Under the pieces are notes generated by a model, which did not search any database, had not been told where the DNA came from, and saw only the letters and a program-made list of their open reading frames with translations. Position numbers and translations under genes: made by a program. DNA of 64,000 nucleotides from Caulobacteraceae bacterium UBA3198 (GTDB taxonomy: Bacteria; Pseudomonadota; Alphaproteobacteria; Caulobacterales; Caulobacteraceae): NCBI GenBank assembly GCA_002363865.1, contig DEWY01000008.1, positions 1 to 64,000 on the forward strand. Reading direction: 5' to 3'. Numbering within the stretch: position 1 is the first letter of the stretch; each line of letters begins with the position of its first letter. This document shows positions 1 to 8,360 of this stretch, piece by piece.

Positions 1-741
1 CCGAATTTCCGGCGCCACCTCAGTATCGAGCCGTTCTTCTTTATGAGAGTCGCCAATACGCTCAATCCATTGTCCGCCCAGCGCTTCCACAAGCCTTGGT
101 GCCGCTAGACTCTCAGACGGACTTGCAGTTCGAGCCCACCCTCTTCTCAATGCAGCGCTGAGAGATCGACTGTCTACGCGCCGGGCGCTTTGCAACGGAA
201 CGACGACCGTCTCGGACCGAAGCTGTCGGGTCGGCCCATTGGCTATTCGCGACACGGCACGCTCAAAGCCGTCAAAATTGGTGCGGACCAGATCGAGAGT
301 CGATAGGAGGGTTCGATCTCCGCTCACGCTTCCTGCCGCGGGCAGAGTCACAGCACCGAGCCTATACAGAGCTGAGGTGAGCCGTGCGACATCCGCCACT
401 AACGCGGCATATTCGTCACGAGTTAGTTTGGCCTTGTCAGCATCCACAACCAGATCAACGAACGAAACCACGCGGTGCTGGTCCAAAACCGCTACGCGAA
501 GATCCCCGGCGTAGAACCCCACCTCAAGCAAGAAGAAGCGTCTTTTGCCGCGCTGAATTCGGTCTGCCGGGATATCATTGAGCGTGAGAACAAGCTGCTC
601 AGCAAGTGGTTGACCATCCAGGAACGCCTCGATCTCATAACGCCTGTTCTCGGTGACAAAGCCTTCTGGCACGTCATTGATTGGACAGAGTTCAAATTGC
701 TCCAACCCGTCTATGTGTCGTATGAGCAGCCTTAGTTCCAG
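1..741 (-). CDS. McrC-like DUF2357 protein, LlaJI R2-type restriction subunit (partial)
   Basis: This frame stays open for 247 codons from the end of the AAA+ gene to the left edge, so the gene is cut by the window. It has no ATG near its beginning: the start is probably the CTG at 741, 9 bases after GGGGAG and overlapping the end of the upstream gene, or the TTG at 705. The visible part looks like the DUF2357 region of McrC-like proteins: a beta-rich N-terminus (RRFFLLEVGFYAGDL), then a helical part with FERAVSRIANGPTRQLRSE and a following RRVDSRSLSAAL stretch. In this family a PD-(D/E)XK nuclease lies further C-terminal, here outside the window. By position after an McrB-like NTPase and two cytosine methyltransferases, it is inferred to be the nuclease partner (R2) of a LlaJI-type system. 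The family call is moderate; the open frame is directly seen. Confidence 0.75.
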   Translation of the reverse strand, partial: MELRLLIRHIDGLEQFELCPINDVPEGFVTENRRYEIEAFLDGQPLAEQLVLTLNDIPADRIQRGKRRFFLLEVGFYAGDLRVAVLDQHRVVSFVDLVVDADKAKLTRDEYAALVADVARLTSALYRLGAVTLPAAGSVSGDRTLLSTLDLVRTNFDGFERAVSRIANGPTRQLRSETVVVPLQSARRVDSRSLSAALRRGWARTASPSESLAAPRLVEALGGQWIERIGDSHKEERLDTEVAPEIR

Positions 742-2717
742 AACTCGAAACTCCCCAGGCGATCCAAGTCGCCCTGCATCCGCTTAACAGCCTGATAGGA
801 GCGTTGAGCGCCGGACAATCCTCCCAGCAACTTGCTCAGATCATCTAACGGCTTGCGCCAGTGCTCACCTTCGCCCCGCAGTTTCACGAGCACTTTTTGG
901 ATCAGTTGAGCGTCGATTGCATCGTCGATAGAGAGTGCGCCGCCAGAGCTCGCCTTCGCTTCGTCCACGAAGCGGACAATCGCCTTTGCTACGCGAAAGC
1001 CAAAGGGCATTCCGGCCATGTTCAGCAGGTTCCAAGCACCGGAAATGATTTCAGCTGTCCGCTGACGCTCTGCGATATCCAGTGCATTGCTCTCTGCAAG
1101 CCACCGTTCCAACGCAGGCTGGATCATGATGTCTGATGTGTCGATCACTTGCGCGCGGTCGAGAACCTTGTCGCTGATCCGCATCGTACTCTCATCGATG
1201 TTGATCGTGCCAAACAGGTAGAGGTTAGGGGGCCAACGCAGGGCGGTGGGCAGTCCCGAGTCGCCCCGGGTTTCCAGCTCCATAGGGCTGCCGGATTCCA
1301 TCGCGCTCAGACAATCCGAAAGGTAAAATTCGACCCGCGCTAGGTTCATCTCGTCTAGGCACACCAGCACGGGCGCAACGGGACCAAATGTTGCTAGGGC
1401 GGAATCCGCTGCGAGCATCGCGTTCAAAAACTTTGGACGGACATAGTGCTGCGAAATCGGATCGTAGTGGCCCAATAGATAGGAGCCGTCCGTCCAATCT
1501 GGCCGCACCTCCACAATGGTTAGATAGGGCTGAGGGACAACGGCTGCCCCGTAGATCGCTCTCGCGATGGCGGTGACCAACCGAGTTTTTCCCGTCCCAC
1601 TGACACCTCTAAGGACGATGAAATTTCGTCCATCACCCGCGCGGAGCGCCGCAACAACCGATGCAAGCAGAGCGTCAGAATACTCCAGGTCTGGATCGTA
1701 AGTCGCAATCGCCTCTTTCAGGACAGCGAGAGACAGGTTCGAGATTTCTAGCTTGACGGCAGGGGGCGGTGGCGGTGGCGGTGGCGGCACATTTTCGACC
1801 TGCTTCTCGTCTCCTGGCGTGATTACGCCTTCGCAAAACCAGGCGATCCAATCAGGAACACTGGAAAAGTGCTTGTAAACCGGGGGCACGGACACAGCCG
1901 CGCCTACTATGTCCCGCTTGTCCTGCGGGACCGTCCAGTAGCCCCCTCCGCCGGTGCCGCCTGCTTCGAGCAACATTTCTCCGAAGCCTGCCCTCTTGAG
2001 CCATGGTGTAAGCTTCTGATCTCGCAGTTGGCCTTCGGGAGTTTTGTTGTCCGGAGCGGTGGCTTCCGCCCCATGCGCTCGGGCACTCAGCAAGCCTGCT
2101 TCGTTCGATGAACGACCGATAAAGGCGCCGTAATTTGGATCAACTCGCGCCGCTGCAATCCTGGCGACAGCTACATCGAGCTGATCGTCTGACCTCAGGT
2201 GCATGAGCTCGCGATTGACTTCGTCCCAATGGATTTTCCAGTCCAGGCGCGAGGCTGCCGCGAGGATCAAATAGTATGGGTGGACATCTACGCCCTGCGG
2301 AGCAGCCCGCTCTACAGGATTATCGAGCTGGTATCGCATCAAGAGGTTAGCAGCTTCGCGTGCAATTAACCGCTCAAGACCATTGGGCTCAGTGGCATCC
2401 TTGAGCATCCGTCCAAGACGCCCCAAGCGCGTGACCTCACCGCCAGGGTAGAAGACACCCATGCGCTCGAATATTTTGTGCCAGCGGCGAGCTCGGCTCA
2501 GCTCGCGTCCAGTGTGTTTTTTTACCTCCTCGTCTGATCGCCCGTTCAGGCCTTCCATTTTGAGGAGCGTCTCAAGCTGAGCAGTAGGCGTCAGCTTTCC
2601 GGAAAACTCTCCGAAGTTTACTGAGTCTCGGTCACCAGCGCCCCACCGGAATGTTCCGTTCCCGGCGTCCTGCTGATGCTCGGGGCTCGCAATTTCCGTT
2701 TCATCTTCTCGAGTCAT
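732..2717 (-). CDS. McrB-like AAA+ NTPase, LlaJI R1-type restriction subunit
   Basis: A 661-residue protein. The C-terminal half is a McrB-family AAA+ motor: Walker A GVSGTGKT at about residues 369-376, Walker B with the McrB signature LDEMNLARVE near 450, and the sensor-like GTINIDES plus ISDKVLDRA near 500-520. The first 300 residues are not recognised. They contain LTPTAQLETLL, LGRLGRMLKDA and a winged-helix-like stretch, which could be the DNA-reading part. A run of nine prolines at about 308-317 joins the two halves. In McrBC-like enzymes the motor hydrolyses GTP and translocates DNA for a McrC-type nuclease. The stop overlaps the likely beginning of the DUF2357 gene, so the two are probably translationally coupled. 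A GGGGAAG ribosome site precedes the ATG. It follows the second methyltransferase after 52 bases, consistent with one operon. Confidence 0.85.
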   Translation of the reverse strand: MTREDETEIASPEHQQDAGNGTFRWGAGDRDSVNFGEFSGKLTPTAQLETLLKMEGLNGRSDEEVKKHTGRELSRARRWHKIFERMGVFYPGGEVTRLGRLGRMLKDATEPNGLERLIAREAANLLMRYQLDNPVERAAPQGVDVHPYYLILAAASRLDWKIHWDEVNRELMHLRSDDQLDVAVARIAAARVDPNYGAFIGRSSNEAGLLSARAHGAEATAPDNKTPEGQLRDQKLTPWLKRAGFGEMLLEAGGTGGGGYWTVPQDKRDIVGAAVSVPPVYKHFSSVPDWIAWFCEGVITPGDEKQVENVPPPPPPPPPAVKLEISNLSLAVLKEAIATYDPDLEYSDALLASVVAALRAGDGRNFIVLRGVSGTGKTRLVTAIARAIYGAAVVPQPYLTIVEVRPDWTDGSYLLGHYDPISQHYVRPKFLNAMLAADSALATFGPVAPVLVCLDEMNLARVEFYLSDCLSAMESGSPMELETRGDSGLPTALRWPPNLYLFGTINIDESTMRISDKVLDRAQVIDTSDIMIQPALERWLAESNALDIAERQRTAEIISGAWNLLNMAGMPFGFRVAKAIVRFVDEAKASSGGALSIDDAIDAQLIQKVLVKLRGEGEHWRKPLDDLSKLLGGLSGAQRSYQAVKRMQGDLDRLGSFEFWN

Positions 2718-2769
2718 CTGCTTCCCCGCCCACGATTTTTTGGGCTAGGATCTGCCTATGAGTCAACGG

Positions 2770-3846
2770 CTATGCTGCGCGAGCCTTAGTCAGTTGGGTG
2801 GCGCTGGCCGTCAGAATTGCCCGTCCTAGCACCTCGGCTAGGAGAGGAGGTACGGCGTTACCGACTTGGCGCGCTTGTTCGCCTCGATTCCCTGAGAATA
2901 CGAAGTTATCCGGAAAAGTTTGGATTCTAGCGCCTTCTCGTATTGTGAGGCTGCGATGCTCAACTGGATGTCCGAATCTCCCCCGAGTGAAGCTATCGAA
3001 GCGGGCGGTAAGGGTAACCGAGGGCTCGTTCCAAGCGAGGCGACCGTAGACGTCCATATGGCGGTGACCGTTGCCTTTGCGGTGGCAATCCAGTTGTAGC
3101 CGTTCTGGGATTTGCTCCCGGCCACCTCCCTGCCGAACATGCTTTATCCGCTCTATATTTAGTGGTGAAAGGCGAGCTTCGCGGAAGTGGTTTTGCACCT
3201 CCATGTGTGGTCGACCATCAGCCGGCGGCGACGGGAGATCAGCAATTGCATCCCTCACAGTCCTCCATTTGGTCACTTGGGCTTCTGGAAACTGGAAGGT
3301 GAGGCCATCCGCAACACTCTCTCCCACTAGGAACGCTCTCATGCGTTGCTGAGGAACGCCGTAGTCGGCAGCGTTCAAAAGCTTCGTATGTATCTCATAG
3401 CCAAGCGACTTCGCGCGGTTCTCGAACTCATCCAAGAATGGGCGGCCATGCCGGCTGAGTAGGCCGCCGACGTTCTCCATCAGGAAAAAACGGGGCCGCG
3501 TCTCTTCAACCAATCGGACGAATTCTAGGACGAGTCCGTTTCGCGGGTCGGAGCGATCACCACGCCGTTGTACAGAGAAACCTTGGCAAGGAGGTCCCCC
3601 AGCAAGGAGTTCTAAGCCGCCAGTCTCCACACCCGCTGCACGCAGCAGCTCATCGCCGGACACCCCTTCGATGCCTGCACACCGAATGTGGTGGCCGAGA
3701 TTATTTTCGTATGTACGGACGGCCACCGGATCATTATCGAGCGCCGCGCCGAGCTGAAATCCAGCGCGCTGGAGTCCGAGCGACAGACCGCCTGCGCCTG
3801 CAAAAATGTCAATTGCGACTGGTTTTAGTGGTTTACGCAGCGTCAA
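2770..3846 (-). CDS. DNA cytosine-5 methyltransferase (second of tandem pair)
   Basis: A 358-residue C5-cytosine DNA methyltransferase with the standard motif order: motif I FAGAGGLSLG (15-24), motif IV with catalytic Cys87 in GGPPCQGFS, motif VI MENV (123-126), motif VIII QQRMRAFLVG, and motif X RQVGNAVPP near the C-terminus. It transfers a methyl group from S-adenosylmethionine to C5 of cytosine. The target-recognition region between motifs VIII and IX is short. It overlaps the upstream methyltransferase by 14 bases and shares little with it outside the motifs, so it is not a recent duplicate. In LlaJI-type systems two such enzymes each modify one strand of an asymmetric site; the same role is inferred here. 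Codon use is less GC-biased than in genes to the right of the tRNA. Confidence 0.93.
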   Translation of the reverse strand: MTLRKPLKPVAIDIFAGAGGLSLGLQRAGFQLGAALDNDPVAVRTYENNLGHHIRCAGIEGVSGDELLRAAGVETGGLELLAGGPPCQGFSVQRRGDRSDPRNGLVLEFVRLVEETRPRFFLMENVGGLLSRHGRPFLDEFENRAKSLGYEIHTKLLNAADYGVPQQRMRAFLVGESVADGLTFQFPEAQVTKWRTVRDAIADLPSPPADGRPHMEVQNHFREARLSPLNIERIKHVRQGGGREQIPERLQLDCHRKGNGHRHMDVYGRLAWNEPSVTLTARFDSFTRGRFGHPVEHRSLTIREGARIQTFPDNFVFSGNRGEQARQVGNAVPPLLAEVLGRAILTASATQLTKARAA

Positions 3847-5008
3847 GAAGCTTCTCCCGACGACGTTTGATGCCGTTTATGGTGACCGCAAAGCCTGGTC
3901 CAACCGGACCAGAAACCTCGATTGGTGGCGCACCTACGTAGAAACTATCTAAGCGACCAGCACTTAGCTTGGCAGCGACAAACTCACCCAAGTGCTTGGC
4001 AGCGAGAGGGCTCACCGCGTTACCTACCTGCTTGAATCCGTCGTCAAACGGACCCTCGAACACGTAATTTTCCGGGAAGCCCTGAAGGAGCGCAGCTTCA
4101 CGTGTGGTCAATCCACGGTCCTGGTCAGGATGGGTGAACCGACCGCATGACGGGGTACGGCATCGCGCGGTAATGGTTACTGACGGACGATCCCACGCCA
4201 GCCGTCCATACACGTCCGTGAATCCTCCATGAGCCGCTCTAGTTCGATCAAGACACTTCGGCCCAACACCGATAGGGCGATTGCCACCGTCCTTCGGCAC
4301 CTGACGTATTGTTGCCAAGGTGCTCTCCCGATGGGTCGAGGCCACGTGCATCGGGTCTAGTGGGTCGGCCTGCCCAGACGCCAACACGGGGAGCCGGCCA
4401 ATCGCATCGCGAACGGTACGATATTCACCGGCTTTGAGGGGCGCATACGGCAGCTCGAAGCCGCTTTTGAAGGCCATGACTACAGCGCGGAAACGTTCTT
4501 GGGGAACGCCGAAACCCGCGAAGTTGTAAATGCCACTCTCCACCTGATAGCCGGCCTTTTCCAGAGTTGCTCGACCCCGAAAAAAGTGAGGCCAATGCGC
4601 CTTGGAGAAAAGGTCAGGTACGTTTTCCATTAGAATCGCGTCGGGTTGAACGCAGGCAGCAATTCCACAGAAAGCTTCAAAAAGATTTCGGCGTTCATCC
4701 GGCCCTGCAACCGACTTGCGATGGGCAGCGAAACCTTGGCAGGGTGCACAGCCAACCAGCAGAACTTTGTCAAATCGACTTAGTCGCCATTGATCAATTT
4801 TCCGCTCGATCGCTCCTTGCTCTTCCGCGAGCTGAAAAATGTCAGCTGTGTCGCAGGGGGCACCGACCATGCGCTCGTAAGTTCGAGCGCAATGCCGATC
4901 ATTGTCGATACCTTCTACGATCTGGAATCGTACAGAACCACGGACGCTTTGCAGCCCGGCGCTCACTCCTCCGCAGCCACAGAAGAAATCTACCACCCCG
5001 ATCTTCAT
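3833..5008 (-). CDS. DNA cytosine-5 methyltransferase (first of tandem pair)
   Basis: A 391-residue C5-cytosine methyltransferase and the first gene of the presumed restriction-modification operon. Motif I is FFCGCGGVSAG (8-18), the catalytic motif IV is GCAPCQGFA with Cys90, motif VI is MENV (127-130), motif VIII is QERFRAVVM, and motif X is KQVGNAVSP. The CRTPSCGRFTHP segment before motif IX is part of the probable target-recognition region. The ATG is preceded by AGGGTGG. The pairing with a second, clearly different C5 enzyme suggests an asymmetric recognition sequence; the sequence itself cannot be read from the protein. No controller (C) protein gene is seen between this gene and the tRNA. 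Confidence 0.93.
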   Translation of the reverse strand: MKIGVVDFFCGCGGVSAGLQSVRGSVRFQIVEGIDNDRHCARTYERMVGAPCDTADIFQLAEEQGAIERKIDQWRLSRFDKVLLVGCAPCQGFAAHRKSVAGPDERRNLFEAFCGIAACVQPDAILMENVPDLFSKAHWPHFFRGRATLEKAGYQVESGIYNFAGFGVPQERFRAVVMAFKSGFELPYAPLKAGEYRTVRDAIGRLPVLASGQADPLDPMHVASTHRESTLATIRQVPKDGGNRPIGVGPKCLDRTRAAHGGFTDVYGRLAWDRPSVTITARCRTPSCGRFTHPDQDRGLTTREAALLQGFPENYVFEGPFDDGFKQVGNAVSPLAAKHLGEFVAAKLSAGRLDSFYVGAPPIEVSGPVGPGFAVTINGIKRRREKLLDAA

Positions 5009-5268
5009 CCGAAAAAATCCACCCTGATCTCGCCGACCCGCTGTTCGGTGTGACGAAGTTACTCTGACTGAATCGGCTACGGCTGTCCGCTCCGATCAGG
5101 CGTCGGCTAATACGACAGGGGTGCGACGTTTGCGGACGTACCGTCTGATAGTGGTTCACGGCTAGGCTAATCAGCGCACTAAACAAATGCGTTCAGCGAT
5201 GTAAACGGCGATGAAATGCGCCCTCATAGCGGGGCATAAGCCATTGATGTTTAAACAGATGGAGAAAA

Positions 5269-5345
5269 TGGCGCGCCCGGAACGATTCGAACGTCCGACC
5301 CTCAGATTCGTAGTCTGATGCTCTATCCAGCTGAGCTACGGGCGC
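5269..5345 (-). tRNA. tRNA-Arg (anticodon ACG)
   Basis: A 77-base tRNA with CCA encoded. The acceptor stem GCGCCCG pairs with CGGGCGC. The D-arm carries GCTCAGCTGGATAGAGC. The anticodon stem TCAGA/TCTGA encloses the loop CTACGAA (anticodon ACG). The T-arm is GGACG-TTCGAAT-CGTTC, and the discriminator base is G. The anticodon's first A is presumably deaminated to inosine, so it reads CGU, CGC and CGA. The gene's 3' end points at the low-GC restriction operon, which suggests it was used as an integration site and regenerated intact. Confidence 0.97.
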
Positions 5346-5370
5346 GCAGTGCCTTGCGGCAAGGGCGCGG

Positions 5371-5399
5371 AACCTAGTCGGGCTTTTGGCAAAGTTCAA
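5371..5399 (-). promoter_or_regulatory. Candidate sigma-70 promoter of tRNA-Arg
   Basis: TTGAAC (-35) and TAGGTT (-10) are separated by 17 bases, and the -10 box ends about 25 bases before the tRNA 5' end. A small inverted repeat, CCTTG-CGG-CAAGG, lies between the promoter and the tRNA. Confidence 0.5.
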
Positions 5400-5451
5400 G
5401 CCAGGGAATGGGGGAAAAGCAATTTCCCTGATCGGCCCCCTCTCGCGACCC

Positions 5452-6510
5452 CTAGGCGAGGTCCCGCCAGCAGCGCACCGGGGCGTCGGGCCAGGGCGCG
5501 GCGGCGTAGACGCCGCGGGCCACGGCGCGGGCCAGGACGTCGGCGGAGAGGGCCCCCAGGCGGGCGATCTGGAAGTCCGGACGCTCGCCGAGCGGCCGCT
5601 GGCCGGTGGACAGAGCGAAGACCACGTCGCCGTCGAAGGGGGCGTGGACGGGGCGGATGGCGCGGGCCAGGCCGTCCTGCGCCATGACGGCCACCCGACG
5701 GGCCTGGGCGGGGGTCAGGACGGCGTCTGTGGCCACGCAGGCGATGGTGGTGTTGGTGCGGGCCTGGGGGTCAGCCTTGGCCAGGCCCCAGTCGTCGCCG
5801 GCGCCGACAAGGCCGGCCGACCCCAGCCCACCGAACTCGTCCCCCATCTCGAAGGGCGCGGCCCAGAAGGTCCGGCCGCCAGGCGCGGTGACGGCGCCGA
5901 AGCTGTTGACCGCCACCACGGCGCCGACGGTGAAGCCATCGGCGGTGACCGCCGAGGCCGAGCCTGTCCCGCCCTTGAGCTGGCCGGCCATGGCGCCGTA
6001 GCCGGCCCCGGCTGTTCCCAGCTCGAAGTCGAGGGCGGCGGCCAGCGCCGCCTCTCGCCCCAGGGCGCGATAGGGGGGCGCTTCGCCCCAGGCCTTGTCG
6101 CCCCCATTGGCCAGGTCGAACAGGATGGCGGCCGGCACCACCGGCGAGGGCGGCACGGCGGGATTGGCGGTGAGGCCATAGCCGCGGCCCTGCGCCCCCA
6201 GCCAGGCGCAGACGCCGTCCGGCGCGGCCAGGCCATAGACCGAGCCCCCCGACAGCACCACCGCATCGATCGCCTCGACCAGATTGTGGGCGTCCAGCGC
6301 ATCGGTCTCCCGGGTGCCGGGACCGCCGCCCCGGACGTCACAGGCGGCTACGGCGCGGGCGTCGGGCAAGATGACGGTGACGCCGGTGCGCACAGCGGCG
6401 TCGTGGGCCTGGCCCACCTTCAGACCCGGCACGTCGGTGATCAGGTTGCGGGCGCCGGGCCGGGCTATGCCCGGACGGCCGGCTGCAGGGCGGGCGGCGG
6501 ATGACGTCAT
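5452..6510 (-). CDS. P1 family (S58) self-cleaving peptidase / amidase, NylC/DmpA-like
   Basis: An N-terminal-nucleophile hydrolase of the P1 (S58) family, which includes DmpA aminopeptidase and the nylon oligomer hydrolase NylC. The N-terminal NLITDVPGLKVGQ and the glycine-rich LSGGSVYGLAA are family hallmarks. The VVAVN/SFG segment holds the expected autocleavage point: Asn followed by Ser, about residue 203 from the chosen start. The freed Ser would be the nucleophile, as Thr is in NylC. Substrates may be N-terminal residues, D-amino-acid peptides or cyclic/linear amides; the sequence does not decide. An upstream in-frame ATG at 6564 exists, but the ATG at 6510 has AAGGGAGA at good spacing and is preferred (352 residues). 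It is divergent from the ggt gene. Confidence 0.88.
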   Translation of the reverse strand: MTSSAARPAAGRPGIARPGARNLITDVPGLKVGQAHDAAVRTGVTVILPDARAVAACDVRGGGPGTRETDALDAHNLVEAIDAVVLSGGSVYGLAAPDGVCAWLGAQGRGYGLTANPAVPPSPVVPAAILFDLANGGDKAWGEAPPYRALGREAALAAALDFELGTAGAGYGAMAGQLKGGTGSASAVTADGFTVGAVVAVNSFGAVTAPGGRTFWAAPFEMGDEFGGLGSAGLVGAGDDWGLAKADPQARTNTTIACVATDAVLTPAQARRVAVMAQDGLARAIRPVHAPFDGDVVFALSTGQRPLGERPDFQIARLGALSADVLARAVARGVYAAAPWPDAPVRCWRDLA

Positions 6511-6587
6511 GGCGGCAGGATCTCCCTTCTGGCTGGGTGACACAGGGCGACGGTTGTTGTCCACGCCATCCCCGCTAAGGTGCCGCC

Positions 6588-8360
6588 ATGATCCCAGCCA
6601 GTCCCCGGAGTCCTGTGTCCTCCTCCCTTTCGCGTTCCCTCGCCCGCCTCGCCCGTCCCCTGGTTCCGGCCCTGCTGCTGCTGGCGTCGGCCTGCGCGCC
6701 CCTGTCCCAGGTCTCAGAGGCCCCGTCTCCGCCGCCGGCGACGGCCGCCCCCCAGGGCCAGGTGATGGTGGCCGCCGCCAATCCCCTGGCGGTGGAGGCC
6801 GGGCTGGAGGTCCTGCGGGCCGGGGGCTCGGCGGTGGACGCCGCCGTGGCCGTCCAGGCGGTGCTGGGCCTGGTGGAGCCGCAGAGCTCGGGCCTCGGCG
6901 GCGGCGCCTTCCTGGTGCACTACGACGCCGAGACCGGGACCGTCAGCGCCTATAACGGCCGCGAGACCGCGCCGGCGGCGGCCACGCCCGACATGTTCCT
7001 GAACGAAGAGGGCAAGCCCCTGCCCTTCTTCCAGGTCCTGCTCAGCGGCCGCTCCACCGGGGTTCCCGGCGCGGTGGCCATGCTGCACATGGCCCAAACC
7101 GAGCATGGAAACCTGGAATGGCGCCAGCTGTTCGGCGCCGCCGAGCGTCTGGCCAATGAGGGCTTCATCGTCAGCCCGCGCCTGGCCGAGATGATCGTCG
7201 GCCGCGCCCCCCAGGCGAAGTCTCCCGACGCCACGGCCTATTTCACCAAGCCCGACGGGACCCGCTACCAGGCTGGCGACCGGCTGCGGAACCCCGCCTA
7301 TGCCGCCACCGTGCGCAAGATCGCCGCCGAGGGCCCCGACGCCCTGCTGGAGGGCGAAATCGCCCAGGCCATCGTCGCCAGGGTCACCGAGGGCGACCTG
7401 CCCGGCGTCATGACCCTGGCCGACCTGGCGAGCTACGCGCCGAAGAAGACCGAGGCCCTGTGCCGGCCCTACCGCATCTATGTGGTCTGCACCCCGCCTG
7501 CCCCGTCCGGCGGACCTGCGGTGCTGGAAGGCCTCGGCATTCTGGAAAACACCGCCATCGCCGATCATCCGAATTCGGCGCAGGGCTGGTACCTGTTCAC
7601 TCAGGCGAGCCGGCTGATGTACGCCGACCGCGACCGCTATATGGGCGACCCTGACTTTGTGGACGTCCCCACCGAGGGCCTGCTGGACAAGACCTATCTG
7701 GCCGCCCGCGCCGCCCTGATCGGCCCCACGGCGGGCCCGCCCCCGCAGCCGGGGAGCCCCGATGGCGCCGACGTGCGCGCCCCCGACACCACCCGCGAGG
7801 TCTCTGGCACCTCCCATTTCGTGGTGGTGGACGCCGCGGGCGACGCGGTCTCCATGACCACCACGGTGGAGAGCATCTTCGGTTCAGGCCGGATGGTGGG
7901 GGGCTTCTTCCTCAACAACCAGCTCACCGACTTCGCCTTCGCCCCGGTCAATCCGGACGGCGCGCCGGCGGCCAACGCCATCGCCGGGGGAAAGCGGCCG
8001 CGCTCCTCAATGGCCCCGGCCATCGTGCTGGATTCTGACGGCGAGCTGCTGGCCGCCGTGGGCTCGCCCGGCGGGACCTCGATCCTCGCCTATAACCTGA
8101 AGGCCCTGGTGGGCATGCTGGACTGGAAGCTGCCGGTGCAGCAGGCGCTCGCCCTGCCCAATCTGATCGCCCGGGGGGCTTCCTACGCGGCCGAGGGCGA
8201 CAAGTTCTCACCGGAGGTCATCGAGGGCCTGGCCGCGCGCGGCGTCACCTTCACCGCGGTCGGCGGCGAGGGCTCGGGGCTGCACGGGGTCATGGTCACC
8301 CCCGACGGTCTGGACGGCGGCGCCGATCCTCGGCGCGAAGGCGTCGCCCGGGGCTTCTAG
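6588..8360 (+). CDS. ggt: Gamma-glutamyltransferase, predicted lipoprotein
   Basis: A 590-residue gamma-glutamyltranspeptidase that hydrolyses glutathione or transfers its gamma-glutamyl group to amino acids in the periplasm. Family marks include SSGLGGGAFLVHYD near the N-terminus and the catalytic Thr408 in GTSHFVVVD. Autocleavage before Thr408 would give a large and a small subunit, with GGFFLNNQLTDF and SSMAPAIV in the small one. The N-terminus is long (about 26 residues) before a hydrophobic stretch ending in a lipobox-like LASAC, so lipidation and outer-membrane or inner-membrane anchoring are likely. It ends convergently with the histidine kinase gene, sharing the four bases CTAG. Confidence 0.95.
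   Translation: MIPASPRSPVSSSLSRSLARLARPLVPALLLLASACAPLSQVSEAPSPPPATAAPQGQVMVAAANPLAVEAGLEVLRAGGSAVDAAVAVQAVLGLVEPQSSGLGGGAFLVHYDAETGTVSAYNGRETAPAAATPDMFLNEEGKPLPFFQVLLSGRSTGVPGAVAMLHMAQTEHGNLEWRQLFGAAERLANEGFIVSPRLAEMIVGRAPQAKSPDATAYFTKPDGTRYQAGDRLRNPAYAATVRKIAAEGPDALLEGEIAQAIVARVTEGDLPGVMTLADLASYAPKKTEALCRPYRIYVVCTPPAPSGGPAVLEGLGILENTAIADHPNSAQGWYLFTQASRLMYADRDRYMGDPDFVDVPTEGLLDKTYLAARAALIGPTAGPPPQPGSPDGADVRAPDTTREVSGTSHFVVVDAAGDAVSMTTTVESIFGSGRMVGGFFLNNQLTDFAFAPVNPDGAPAANAIAGGKRPRSSMAPAIVLDSDGELLAAVGSPGGTSILAYNLKALVGMLDWKLPVQQALALPNLIARGASYAAEGDKFSPEVIEGLAARGVTFTAVGGEGSGLHGVMVTPDGLDGGADPRREGVARGF

Larger units (their letters stand above)
1..5268. mobile_element. Presumed defence island abutting tRNA-Arg (right end only)
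   Basis: The four genes on this side of the tRNA have mixed third-codon bases and noticeably more A and T than the strongly GC-biased genes to the right. The break falls at the 3' end of tRNA-Arg, where tyrosine-recombinase islands typically integrate. No integrase, direct repeat of the tRNA end or transposase is visible, because the element continues past the left edge. Seen: the composition break, the gene content and the position. Inferred: mobility and the attachment site. Confidence 0.4.

Noticed and set aside
5009..5268. Integrase, toxin or controller-protein gene between the methyltransferase and the tRNA
   Set aside because: All frames are short or lack a start with a ribosome site; nothing resembles a C protein or recombinase.
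5386..6504. A 372-codon frame antisense to the P1 peptidase
   Set aside because: Low-complexity Gly/Ala/Arg translation; the opposite strand encodes a clear enzyme family.
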